Position numbers and translations under genes: made by a program | Origin: Alcaligenaceae bacterium | Lineage (GTDB): Bacteria > Pseudomonadota > Gammaproteobacteria > Burkholderiales > Burkholderiaceae_B | NCBI GenBank assembly: GCA_013416435.1 | Contig: JACCEN010000004.1 | Coordinates: forward strand, 62,001 to 126,000 | Direction of reading: 5' to 3' | DNA: 64,000 nt | In this document: one piece after another, positions 1 to 7,802 of the stretch | How the letters are laid out: every line of letters begins with the position of its first letter | Position numbering within the stretch: position 1 is the first letter of the stretch | Notes under the pieces: model-generated | Seen by the model: the letters and a program-made list of their open reading frames with translations, nothing else | Told to the model about the DNA's origin: nothing | Database searches by the model: none

Positions 1-568
1 GCGCGGGCTGGCCATTGGCCGGGCGGAAGACGCCATCGTCGCCCCGGAGCATGTCGGCGGCGGGCGGGTTCACCAGCTTGAGCTGGCCCAGCATCTGCAG
101 ATCATTGGGGTTGTCGCCGGCACCCAGCGCGGAAATCTGGCCGTCGACCGAAAACGTGATGATGCCGCGCTCCGGCACTTCCACGGGTGCGTTGTCGGCC
201 GACAGCACCGGGTAGCCTTGCTGGGTCACCAGCAGGTTGTCCTGGTTCACGGCCAGTTCGCCGGCGCGTGTGTAGGCTTCGCCCTGCGGCGTCATCACGC
301 TGAACCAGCCGTCGCCCGTAATGGCAAGGTCCAGGGCATGGCCGGTTTCCGTCATCACGCCCTGCTGGAAACTGCTGCCGGGGGTGGCCGTCACGGTGCC
401 GACCCGCGTGGGCAGGCTCTGCTCGCTGACCAGCGGCACGGAACGATAGTGCGCCATCTGCTCGCGAAACCCGGTCGTGCTGACGTTCGCCAGGTTGTTG
501 CTGATGACGGACTGCTGTTCCAGCACGCGGGCGGCGCCGCCGGCCGCCGTGTAGATGATGCGATCCAT
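1..568 (-). CDS. flgF: FlgF, flagellar proximal rod protein (3' end beyond window)
   Basis: FlgF is a proximal rod subunit of the flagellar basal body, exported by the type III flagellar apparatus. The minus-strand reading from the ATG at 568 begins MDRIIYTAAGGAARVLEQQ and continues with SNNLANVSTTGFREQ, the rod/hook N-terminal signature (Asn-Asn-Leu-Ala-Asn followed by a TGF motif). Further along, TETGHALDLAITGDGWFSV matches the central domain of rod and hook proteins. About 189 codons are visible and the C-terminus lies off the left edge. It starts 10 bases after the flgE stop and so ends the flgBCDEF run as seen here. Confidence 0.93.
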   Translation of the reverse strand, partial: MDRIIYTAAGGAARVLEQQSVISNNLANVSTTGFREQMAHYRSVPLVSEQSLPTRVGTVTATPGSSFQQGVMTETGHALDLAITGDGWFSVMTPQGEAYTRAGELAVNQDNLLVTQQGYPVLSADNAPVEVPERGIITFSVDGQISALGAGDNPNDLQMLGQLKLVNPPAADMLRGDDGVFRPANGQPA

Positions 569-578
569 TTATGCCGTC

Positions 579-1823
579 TTAGCGCATGGTGATCAAGGTC
601 TGCAGGAGCTGGTCCTGCGTCTTGATGGTCTGGGCGTTGGCCTGGTAGGTGCGCTGCGCGATGATCATGTTGACCAGTTCCTGGCTCATGTCCACGTTCG
701 ACTCCTCGACCGCCTGGCCGACAATGGACGCCAGGCCGTTGGTGCCCGGTGTGCCCAGAAGGGGTTGACCCGACTGCGCGGTTTCTACCCAGGCGTTACC
801 GCCCACGGCCTGCAGGCCTTGCACGTTGGCAAAGTTGGCCAGCACCAGCTCGCCCATTTCCTGGGTTTCGCCGTTGGTGTAGCTGGCGATGATCTTGCCG
901 TCCGGCGCGATGGCCATGCTGGCATAGGCGCCGGTGGGGTAGCCGTCCTGCTTGAAGGTGTAGCCGAAATCGCCGGCGAACTGGGTTGAATCTTTATAGC
1001 TGATGGGGACAATCAATGGATCAGATCCGGCGATTGCCCCAAAATTCACTGATGTCGTCTCGCTGGCTGCGGTCAGGGTACCGTCGGAGCCGAACGAGAC
1101 GGGAAAGGGACTTGGAGCAGTGGCTACCGGGTCATTGTTGAGCTGGTAATACACGGCCCATTGATTAGTTCCCGTTTTACGGAAATACTGAGTCAGCTGG
1201 TGATCTTTACCCAGCGAGTCATAAACCGTCATACGCACCACATGGTTGTAGCTGCCGGGATCCGGAGTATTGACAGCAGGCGCCGGCAAATTGGTGCCCC
1301 AACCCACTGCAGGCGTCTGTTCAGCCTGATCCAGATTGAATTTGACCCTCACACCGGCTTGCGTGGCATCCGGATGCGTGCCCGTCGCCCGCGGCGCGAT
1401 GTTGCCGCTGGGCACCTGGATGGGCGTAGGCACCGTACCGCGAACGCCGCTGGCCGGATCATCCATGAAACCAGTCAGCCTGTGCCCCTGCGCATTCACC
1501 AGGAAGCCTTCCTCGTTCGCCGAGAACTGGCCGTTGCGCGTGTACATCACGGCGCCGCTGGTGTCCAGGACACGGAACAGTCCGTTTGCGCCATCGATGG
1601 CCATGTCGAACTGGTTGCCGGTGATGGCCACCGTTCCGATGGTAAAGCGCTGATTGACGGCGGCCACCTGCGTGCCCAGGCCGCGGGACGACGCGAAGAC
1701 GTCGGCGAAGGTTGCCGTGGCGCCCTTGAAGCCGACCGTGGCGGAGTTGGCGATGTTGTTGCCGATGACATCCAGATTTTGCGATGCGGCGTTCAAGCCG
1801 CTCAAAGCCTGTCCGAAACCCAT
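579..1823 (-). CDS. flgE: FlgE, flagellar hook protein
   Basis: Hook subunit that polymerises into the flexible joint between rod and filament. The 414 residues begin MGFGQALSGLNAASQNLDVIG, with NNIANSATVGFKG (rod/hook N-terminal domain), a central hook domain around residues 100-300, and a C-terminal heptad region (SNVDMSQELVNMIIAQRTYQ) that packs against the N-terminus in the fibre. Length is normal for FlgE (about 400). The ATG at 1823 is preceded by GAGG at suitable spacing. It lies between flgD and flgF on the minus strand; the flgD-flgE gap of 107 bases contains a stem-loop at 1904-1926. Confidence 0.95.
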   Translation of the reverse strand: MGFGQALSGLNAASQNLDVIGNNIANSATVGFKGATATFADVFASSRGLGTQVAAVNQRFTIGTVAITGNQFDMAIDGANGLFRVLDTSGAVMYTRNGQFSANEEGFLVNAQGHRLTGFMDDPASGVRGTVPTPIQVPSGNIAPRATGTHPDATQAGVRVKFNLDQAEQTPAVGWGTNLPAPAVNTPDPGSYNHVVRMTVYDSLGKDHQLTQYFRKTGTNQWAVYYQLNNDPVATAPSPFPVSFGSDGTLTAASETTSVNFGAIAGSDPLIVPISYKDSTQFAGDFGYTFKQDGYPTGAYASMAIAPDGKIIASYTNGETQEMGELVLANFANVQGLQAVGGNAWVETAQSGQPLLGTPGTNGLASIVGQAVEESNVDMSQELVNMIIAQRTYQANAQTIKTQDQLLQTLITMR

Positions 1824-1903
1824 GATTTAACCTCGTGTAATGATCTTCAAGTATCTGCTGGAGCCTTTGCAACTGCGAAGGCGCTCGTTTATTGTGTTGC
1901 CTT

Positions 1904-1926
1904 GGCATGGGCCGCCGACCCATGCC
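1904..1926 (-). other. Stem-loop in the flgD-flgE gap
   Basis: Perfect 8-bp inverted repeat, GGCATGGG (1904-1911) and CCCATGCC (1919-1926), with a 7-nt loop, placed five bases past the flgD stop in the direction of transcription. No U-run follows it on the minus strand, so it is not a canonical intrinsic terminator. It could slow decay of the upstream mRNA or attenuate transcription into flgE; which of these is not shown by the sequence. Confidence 0.45.
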
Positions 1927-1930
1927 TGAA

Positions 1931-2626
1931 CTACATGATCTTGCGGATGTCCAGCAGCGAATAGCTGCCCGCCAGGCCCAGGTCCAGCTGCAGGCCGGTG
2001 GACGAATACGCCACGCTGGACACCTTGCCATAGGTCAGCGCACCCACAGATACCGGACCGCTGGAAGCGTCGTAGGCGGCGACCTGCACGTTGTAGGCGC
2101 CGTCCGGCGCGGGCACGCCGCCGTCGTCCTTGCCGTCCCATTCCAGGGAATACACGCCCGAAGGCGTGGCGTCCATTTCGATCGTGCGGATGGCCTTGCC
2201 GGAATTGTCGGTGATGGTGACCACGACCTTGGCCGCACCGGAAATCAGGTCCATGCCGAACGGCGTGGCGACCTTTGCGCCGCCCTCGCCCGTGCTGCCC
2301 AGGGAGATCTTGCTGCCGGGCACCAGGACGTCCTTGCCGATCAGCGACGCGGCCTGCATGGACTGCGACACGTCCATCTGCCCCGACAAGGCCAGCAAGG
2401 TGTTGTTCAACTGGTTGATGCCGTTCACCGTGGACAACTGCGCAATCTGCGAGGTCACTTCGGCGTTGTCCATGGGATTGAGCGGATCCTGGTTCTGCAG
2501 CTGCGTCACCAAGAGCGTCAGGAAGCGCTCCTGAGTGTCGTCCATCAGGCTTTTTGTGCTGTTGGTGGCGGCGGCCAAGGCGTTCGCCGCGCTGCCTGCG
2601 CCATCTGTTTGATTGATCGTGGTCAC
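1931..2626 (-). CDS. flgD: FlgD, hook cap / hook assembly protein
   Basis: Scaffold protein that caps the growing hook and is lost when hook assembly ends. The 231 residues show the FlgD N-terminal region (MDDTQERFLTLLVTQLQNQD followed by PLNPMDNAEVTSQIAQLST) and a C-terminal Tudor/Fn3-like portion (SLEWDGKDDGGVPAPDGAY). The start is GTG at 2626, preceded by GGAG seven bases upstream; no ATG with a better ribosome site exists. It follows flgC after a 26-base gap and belongs to the flgBCDEF run. Confidence 0.95.
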   Translation of the reverse strand: MTTINQTDGAGSAANALAAATNSTKSLMDDTQERFLTLLVTQLQNQDPLNPMDNAEVTSQIAQLSTVNGINQLNNTLLALSGQMDVSQSMQAASLIGKDVLVPGSKISLGSTGEGGAKVATPFGMDLISGAAKVVVTITDNSGKAIRTIEMDATPSGVYSLEWDGKDDGGVPAPDGAYNVQVAAYDASSGPVSVGALTYGKVSSVAYSSTGLQLDLGLAGSYSLLDIRKIM

Positions 2627-2652
2627 TGATCGCTCCGTAAAGAAAATGCGTA

Positions 2653-3069
2653 TTACTGACCGATGGTCAGGGTGCGCTGCATGAGGCTTTTGGCCGTGTT
2701 GATGACTTCCACATTGGCTTGGTATGAGCGCGAAGCCGAAATCATATTGACCGTTTCGGCCACCACGTCGACGTTCGGCATGGTGACGTAGCCGTCTTCG
2801 TTGGCCAGCGGGTTCTTGGGGTCGTACTGCAGGCGATGCGGCGCATTGCTTTCCAGCACCTGCGCCACCCGCACGCCGCCGACCGAGTTCGGCGCCTGCT
2901 GGCTTTCGACGGGCGTCATCTGGAAAACGACCTGGCGCGCCCGATAGGGCTGGCCGTCCGGGCCGACCACGCTGTCGGCGTTGGCCAGGTTGCTGGCCGT
3001 GACGTTCATGCGCTGCGACTGCGCGGTGAGCGCCGAACCGGCAATCTGAAATATGCTCAATGTGGACAT
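2653..3069 (-). CDS. flgC: FlgC, flagellar proximal rod protein
   Basis: Proximal rod subunit of 138 residues, the usual size. The N-terminus [20 protein letters not shown] leads into [14 protein letters not shown] (rod motif), and the C-terminus has [20 protein letters not shown], the conserved FlgC/FlgG C-terminal signature. The ATG at 3069 has AGGAAG upstream. It sits 24 bases downstream of flgB. Confidence 0.96.
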   Translation of the reverse strand: MSTLSIFQIAGSALTAQSQRMNVTASNLANADSVVGPDGQPYRARQVVFQMTPVESQQAPNSVGGVRVAQVLESNAPHRLQYDPKNPLANEDGYVTMPNVDVVAETVNMISASRSYQANVEVINTAKSLMQRTLTIGQ

Positions 3070-3093
3070 GGATGCTTCCTGCCTGGACTAGGC

Positions 3094-3507
3094 TTATTGC
3101 TGCAAGACGGACATCAAACTCTTGATGCGCGCCGAAATGACGGAGATATCGGTCTGGTAGCGCATGGTGTTGTCGGCGAACTGGACGCGCTCGACGTCCA
3201 TGTCCACGGTGTTGCCATCCAGACTGGGTTGTAGCGGTTGCCGGTACAGCAAGTCGGCGGTCTCGTTTCCCGCGGCCTTGCCCGGTATGTGCCGCGCCGC
3301 CGTCAGGGCCAACTGGGTATCGGGCAAACGAAGGCTGCCGCCTCCACCCATGGCATCCTGCAGGGCGGCGCTGAAGTCGAAGTCGCGCGCCTTGTAAAAT
3401 GGCGTGTCCGCATTGGCGATATTGGCGGCCAGGACTTCCTGGCGCTGCTGCCGCAGGCCAAGCGCGAGTTGATGAAACTTTAAGTCGTCGCCGATTCTGT
3501 CGATCAT
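3094..3507 (-). CDS. flgB: FlgB, flagellar proximal rod protein
   Basis: First rod subunit in the flgBCDEF run; 137 residues from the ATG at 3507, which matches family length. A longer frame reaches 3567 but its added residues are unlike the family. Visible motifs are QEVLAANIANADTPFYKARDFDF (split: ANIANADTP is the rod signature) and a C-terminal VQFADNTMRYQTDISVISAR. The 200-base space to the divergent flgA start probably carries the flagellar class II control region for both operons (inference from layout; no clear FlhDC box was identified by eye). Confidence 0.94.
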   Translation of the reverse strand: MIDRIGDDLKFHQLALGLRQQRQEVLAANIANADTPFYKARDFDFSAALQDAMGGGGSLRLPDTQLALTAARHIPGKAAGNETADLLYRQPLQPSLDGNTVDMDVERVQFADNTMRYQTDISVISARIKSLMSVLQQ

Positions 3508-3704
3508 TTGCCGTCCACCGGGTTGCCCGGGCCTTAACGATAAAACGGGGCCGCCATCGCGGCTCATGTGGGTGAGCGGCCTTTCACCACTCCTACACCA
3601 GCATAGTAAGGTGGCCGCGGCTTCGACAAAGTATGAAATAAGGCGCTAATTGACAGCCAATTCCCGGCTTGAGACCGCTCTGCCTTGCCGCTACAATTTC
3701 GACC

Positions 3705-4415
3705 ATGCCCAAGCTCTTTGCACTGCTCACCCTGATCGCGGGGTCTTCCGCCCTGCTGACGGTGTCGGCCGCCTGGGGCCAGCGGGCGCAATCCTTGCAG
3801 GATCCCGCTCAGGTCGTTGCCGAAGTCGAAGCATTCCTTCAGGCTCAGGCCGCCGCTTATCCCGGTTCCGCCTCCATTTCCGTCGAAACACCCCGCCTTG
3901 GCCAGCAGGCCCAATGCGATCGCCTTGAGCCTTTTCTAAGCAGCGGACAGCGTCTGCGCTCACGCATGACGGTCGGCGTTCGCTGCATGGCGCCCAACGC
4001 CTGGACGACCTATGTGCAGGCCAACCTGAGCATCCAGGGCTATTTTTACGTTGCCAATCGCAGCATCAACGTGGGCGACACGCTCGGCCTAGATGACCTG
4101 AATGCGCGCGAAGGCGACATCCTGCGCCTGTCGAACGGCGTCGTCTTCGATCCCAGCCAGGTCGTGGGGTACATTGCCCAGCAGCGCATACCTGTCGGCG
4201 CGCCGATCAAGTCCAGCGCCTTGCGCGACCCCAACTCCATTGTGCGCGGGCAGGCCGTGCGTACCGAGGCCCGCGGCGTAGGCTTCGTGGCCAACGGTGA
4301 AGGCCAGGCCCTGCAAAGCGGCGCGCCCGGCGCGCAGATACAGGTCCGCACCAGCTCCGGCCAAATTGTTACAGGAACGGTGGTGAACGGCACCACCGTT
4401 CAGGTTACGATGTAG
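3705..4415 (+). CDS. flgA: FlgA, periplasmic P-ring assembly chaperone
   Basis: FlgA helps FlgI assemble the P-ring in the periplasm. The start chosen is the ATG at 3705, because it gives a clean Sec signal peptide (MPKLFALLTLIAGSSALLTV then AWGQ); an upstream ATG at 3669 would bury it. 236 residues. The C-terminal SAF/ChapFlgA domain is evident in GVRCMAPNAWTTYVQANL, RSINVGDTLGLDDLNAREGD and the closing GQIVTGTVVNGTTVQVTM. Divergent from flgB; flgM follows after about 105 bases. Confidence 0.94.
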   Translation: MPKLFALLTLIAGSSALLTVSAAWGQRAQSLQDPAQVVAEVEAFLQAQAAAYPGSASISVETPRLGQQAQCDRLEPFLSSGQRLRSRMTVGVRCMAPNAWTTYVQANLSIQGYFYVANRSINVGDTLGLDDLNAREGDILRLSNGVVFDPSQVVGYIAQQRIPVGAPIKSSALRDPNSIVRGQAVRTEARGVGFVANGEGQALQSGAPGAQIQVRTSSGQIVTGTVVNGTTVQVTM

Positions 4416-4521
4416 GCATCGGCCATGAAATGCCGCAATTAGGCTAAAGATTGACGCCTGTTGGTCGTAAAGAAAGGCAGGTCCACGCAGTAAACTACCC
4501 GCCAGCATTACGGAGATCGCT

Positions 4522-4818
4522 TTGAAAATCACTTCACCCTCTATCAAAAGCCCGGCAGCCAGCCCTTTGGCAGGCGCACGGACGGACAGTGGGGCCAGTG
4601 CATACGCGTCCTCCGCCTCTACCACTGCCGGCGGCAAAGGCGCGGTGGATCTCAGCGCGGCGGCGCGCAATCTGTCCAGCCTGGAAAGCAGCCAGAACGA
4701 CGTGAATGTCGCCCGCGTGCAGGAAATCCGCGACGCCCTGGCTTCCGGCCAACTCAAGATCGATCCCAGCCGCATTGCCGACGGCCTGCTTGCCAGCGTA
4801 CGCGACCTGCTGAAATAA
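4522..4818 (+). CDS. flgM: FlgM, anti-sigma-28 factor
   Basis: FlgM holds sigma-28 (FliA) inactive until it is exported through the finished hook-basal body. The 98 residues begin MKITSPSIKSPAA, are disordered and Ser/Ala-rich in the first half, and end with the conserved sigma-binding helices (VQEIRDALASGQLKIDPSRI then ADGLLASVRDLLK). The start codon is TTG at 4522, preceded by GGAG; this is the only start that gives the usual family N-terminus, so low translation from TTG is likely. flgN follows after 13 bases. Confidence 0.94.
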   Translation: MKITSPSIKSPAASPLAGARTDSGASAYASSASTTAGGKGAVDLSAAARNLSSLESSQNDVNVARVQEIRDALASGQLKIDPSRIADGLLASVRDLLK

Positions 4819-4831
4819 CCGTTTTTCCTAC

Positions 4832-5299
4832 ATGAACGAAGCCGTCACACAGCTTGAAGACAGCCTGCAGCAAGAGCTCAAGCTGGTTCAGGAATTCAAC
4901 ACCATCCTGGAAGCCGAAGCCGAGGCCCTGTCGGCCGGCAACGACGGCGCATTGGCGGACAGCACCGCTCAAAAAAACCGCTATGCCGAACTTTTGGCCG
5001 CGGCGGGCCAACGGCGCAATCAGCTGCTGAACCAGCTGGGATACGAAGCCGACAAAGCGGGACTGGACGCCGCGGTCAAGGACCATGCGTCGCTGCAGGC
5101 CGGCAGCAAGGCCTTGCTGGACCAGGCCCGGCGCGGCCAAGAGCTGAACACCGCGAACGGCATCATGATCGATACCTTTCTGGCCCATAACCAGCAAACC
5201 CTCGACACCTTGCGCCAACTGGCGGGCATTGGCGATTTGTACGACGCCAAGGGCCGCAGCCGCTCCAGCAAGGCCAAGACCCGGAATATCAAAGCGTAG
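4832..5299 (+). CDS. flgN: FlgN, export chaperone for FlgK/FlgL
   Basis: Cytoplasmic flagellar export chaperone for hook-filament junction proteins. The 155-residue protein is almost wholly helical (LEDSLQQELKLVQEFNTILE, RYAELLAAAGQRRNQLLNQL) and falls in the FlgN family by size, composition and position after flgM. It ends immediately before the first palindrome cluster, convergent with flhF. Confidence 0.88.
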   Translation: MNEAVTQLEDSLQQELKLVQEFNTILEAEAEALSAGNDGALADSTAQKNRYAELLAAAGQRRNQLLNQLGYEADKAGLDAAVKDHASLQAGSKALLDQARRGQELNTANGIMIDTFLAHNQQTLDTLRQLAGIGDLYDAKGRSRSSKAKTRNIKA

Positions 5300-5304
5300 T
5301 CTGA

Positions 5305-5461
5305 GGGGTCAGACCCCGAATGGGGTCTGACCCCGGGACTGAAGGAAGGGTCAGACCCCTGCGGGGTCTGACCCTGGTCAACGGTTAAAAGGGTCAGACC
5401 CTTGCAGGGTCTGACCCTATGCGGCGGTTAAGGGGTCAGACCCCATTCGGGGTCTGACCCC
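5305..5461. repeat. Palindrome cluster 1 (four copies)
   Basis: Four copies of the 30-bp palindrome family at 5305-5334, 5347-5375, 5390-5418 and 5432-5461. The first is GGGGTCAGACCCC, spacer GAAT, GGGGTCTGACCCC. Copies two and three start with A and end with T in place of G and C, so the outermost pair changes from G-C to A-T on both sides; copy three also has an inner C-to-T matched by a G-to-A. The cluster lies between the convergent genes flgN and flhF. The fourth copy overlaps the flhF stop codon, so it is partly coding. Confidence 0.95.
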
Positions 5462-7802
5462 ACAGTTCTTTCAAGGCGAACAGTTTGTACAAGGCCTGGG
5501 TCGGGCTCAAGCCCGGCAAGCCGGGTTTCGAGATCAGGTCGCCACCCACCCTGCGGGCGAGCGCGGCGCCGGGCGACTGCTTGAGTTCCCAAGCGGCAAG
5601 GCCGGACTGCATCGCCACCAATGCTTTCTTCTGAGCGGCCTGGGCGTCGCCGCGCCGGGGCAGCATCTGCCAGATGCGGGCGCTGAAGCGCATGGCCTGT
5701 TTCACTTCCGATTTGAGCAGCAGTGCGCGCGCCAGTGTTTCAATGTCCGTGCCGGCAACGGGCGCGTTGCCGATACCCAGCAAAGACTTGATGACGGACC
5801 CGGTTGCCCGGTCAACGAGGCGCAGGGACACCAGGCACATGTCCAGGTCCGGGCTCTGCCGGGCGGTCAATCGGACCGTTTCCGAAGCAACCCAAAGCGC
5901 GATATTGCTTCCAGGCTGGCCTGCGATCTCGGCAAACTGCGGGAGCTTGGCGTCGTCTCCGATCAGGCTGTGCCGCAGTGTCTTGGCGACCGCGCCGGCC
6001 GTGCTTGCGCTGCCGTCCGCTTCGACCCGTGTGGTCGGGGCGCACACCGCCAGCCACCGCGCGCCCAGGCCATGGATGCGGCGCCACACCGCCTGAGTCC
6101 CGCCATCGAACACATGCAGGACCGGCAGGCCCGCGTGCCCATCGGTCAGCCATTCGATCTGGTGAAGCAAGGCGTCGGCCGCGGACGGCGCAGATTGGGC
6201 GCTGTCGCCGCTGGACGACAGCCAGCCCTGCCCGGATGCGAGCTGCTGCATGGGCGTCGCCAAGGCCTGGCCTTTGTCGCCGAAGAGCATCGTTGTCCGA
6301 AGCTGCATGCGTTCGCCGTCGTACGGCGACAGGGAAATCTGGTCATGAAGGGCCAGCAGCAAGGGAATGCCGCCCGCCGACATTTCGTTCTGGGCGACCC
6401 GCGTCATGTGCCGGACATAGCTGTCCAGCGGCGCGGGATCCGGTCGTTCGGAAGTCTCGCCACGCCACAGATCGTAGGCCTCGGAGACGGCGGCGCAGTC
6501 GTCGACGTACGTACACGCGGACGCGATGTCGGCCATGGACAGTTCCGAACCCATTTCACCAGCCATGGAAAGCAGCCGCGGCAGAAGATGCTTGCGCCGC
6601 GTCTCGGCCACCGCCGCCTCGGCCTGCTCGCCGGACGGTTTACTGATCGACATGAGCGCGGCCAGATCGGCTTCGGTGGGCGCGTACAGCGCCTTGACGT
6701 GATGGCTGTGCACCAGCGCCTGGTCGACCAGTTCGGCTGCGTGCAGGAAATGCAAGTCTTCGGGAACCTTCTGCCCCGTCGAGACATAATGGATGGGCAG
6801 CTTGTAGCGCAGCGCGGTGTCCAGTGCGGCGCCCAGGCGGCTCGCTTCGTCGGCTTTGGTGATGATGCAGCCTTTCAGCGGCGTGCCGCCATCATTGGCA
6901 TAGTTGCGGGCGACCTCATCGAGCGTATCCCCATGGCTGGAGGCATTGAGCACCAGCAATCGGGTAATCGGCCGGCCCGCCCCCGCCAGCATGGCTGCCT
7001 GCTCGCCCACGTAGCGATCTCGCTGGCTGATGCCCACGTTGTCGATCAGCAGGGTCTGGTCGGGCCTGACCGTCTGCATGACCTGGCGCAGTTCAGTCAC
7101 ATTCTGGACGACGTGCACCGGCACGCGGAGCATTTGTCCGTATATCTTGAGTTGCTCGTGGGCGCCGATCCGATAGGTGTCGGTCGTGACGAGAACCAGG
7201 CCGCCCGGCCCGGACCGACGCACGCAGCGCGCCGCCAGCTTGGCGATGGTCGTGGTCTTGCCCACGCCGGTGGGGCCGACCAGCGCCAGGGCCAGGCCGG
7301 GCTGCCAGAGATCGTCTTCGCTGCTCAGGACCGGCAAGTGGCGGACCAACTCATTGCGCGCCCACTGGAAGGCCGCCTTGGCGGACAACTGTTCAGGCAG
7401 CCGCTTGAGCATGGCCCGCAGCAGCGCCGTGCTGAAACCGAATCCCAGCAGAGCCTGGAACAGCGTCACGGCTTGCGGCGCCCGCCTCAGTTGGTTGCCC
7501 CAGAGCAATTCGTCGATGCGGCTTTCGAGCGCGCCGCGCATGTCGCCGATGGCGCTCATGACGTCGACCGGCTGAGCCTTGTCGGAGGGGGCGGATGCCG
7601 GCAGATCCGTGGCGCCCGCCGGGGCCTGTGCCTGGCCCTGAGCATGCTGCGCCGCCGCGGCCGACGTTGGATCGGTGGCGAGGATCTCCACGCCACCGTT
7701 GACACGGCGATTCGATACGATGAGGGCATCAGGCCCAAGAGCCAGGCGCACCTGCCGCAATGCTTCGCGATTGGTGCTGCCGAAGAAACGACTTATGTTC
7801 AC
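5436..7802 (-). CDS. flhF: FlhF, SRP-type GTPase for flagellar placement
   Basis: Signal-recognition-particle-family GTPase that positions the flagellar export gate. The P-loop GPTGVGKT is at residues 176-183, followed by the G3/G4 region (DTYRIGAHEQLKIYGQ, later NASSHGD and IITKADEASRLG). The 788 residues include about 370 residues beyond the GTPase core, a long C-terminal extension of unknown role. The start is GTG at 7802, overlapping the flhA stop by four bases, so translation is likely coupled. The last seven residues (GQTPNGV) and the TGA stop are encoded by the palindrome at 5432-5461, meaning the original C-terminus may have been altered by the repeat. Confidence 0.93.
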   Translation of the reverse strand: MNISRFFGSTNREALRQVRLALGPDALIVSNRRVNGGVEILATDPTSAAAAQHAQGQAQAPAGATDLPASAPSDKAQPVDVMSAIGDMRGALESRIDELLWGNQLRRAPQAVTLFQALLGFGFSTALLRAMLKRLPEQLSAKAAFQWARNELVRHLPVLSSEDDLWQPGLALALVGPTGVGKTTTIAKLAARCVRRSGPGGLVLVTTDTYRIGAHEQLKIYGQMLRVPVHVVQNVTELRQVMQTVRPDQTLLIDNVGISQRDRYVGEQAAMLAGAGRPITRLLVLNASSHGDTLDEVARNYANDGGTPLKGCIITKADEASRLGAALDTALRYKLPIHYVSTGQKVPEDLHFLHAAELVDQALVHSHHVKALYAPTEADLAALMSISKPSGEQAEAAVAETRRKHLLPRLLSMAGEMGSELSMADIASACTYVDDCAAVSEAYDLWRGETSERPDPAPLDSYVRHMTRVAQNEMSAGGIPLLLALHDQISLSPYDGERMQLRTTMLFGDKGQALATPMQQLASGQGWLSSSGDSAQSAPSAADALLHQIEWLTDGHAGLPVLHVFDGGTQAVWRRIHGLGARWLAVCAPTTRVEADGSASTAGAVAKTLRHSLIGDDAKLPQFAEIAGQPGSNIALWVASETVRLTARQSPDLDMCLVSLRLVDRATGSVIKSLLGIGNAPVAGTDIETLARALLLKSEVKQAMRFSARIWQMLPRRGDAQAAQKKALVAMQSGLAAWELKQSPGAALARRVGGDLISKPGLPGLSPTQALYKLFALKELWGQTPNGV

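Noticed and set aside
5305-5461. CRISPR array
   Set aside because: Repeats are self-complementary, have no regular unique spacers, and no cas genes are present; the same element is dispersed at other loci.
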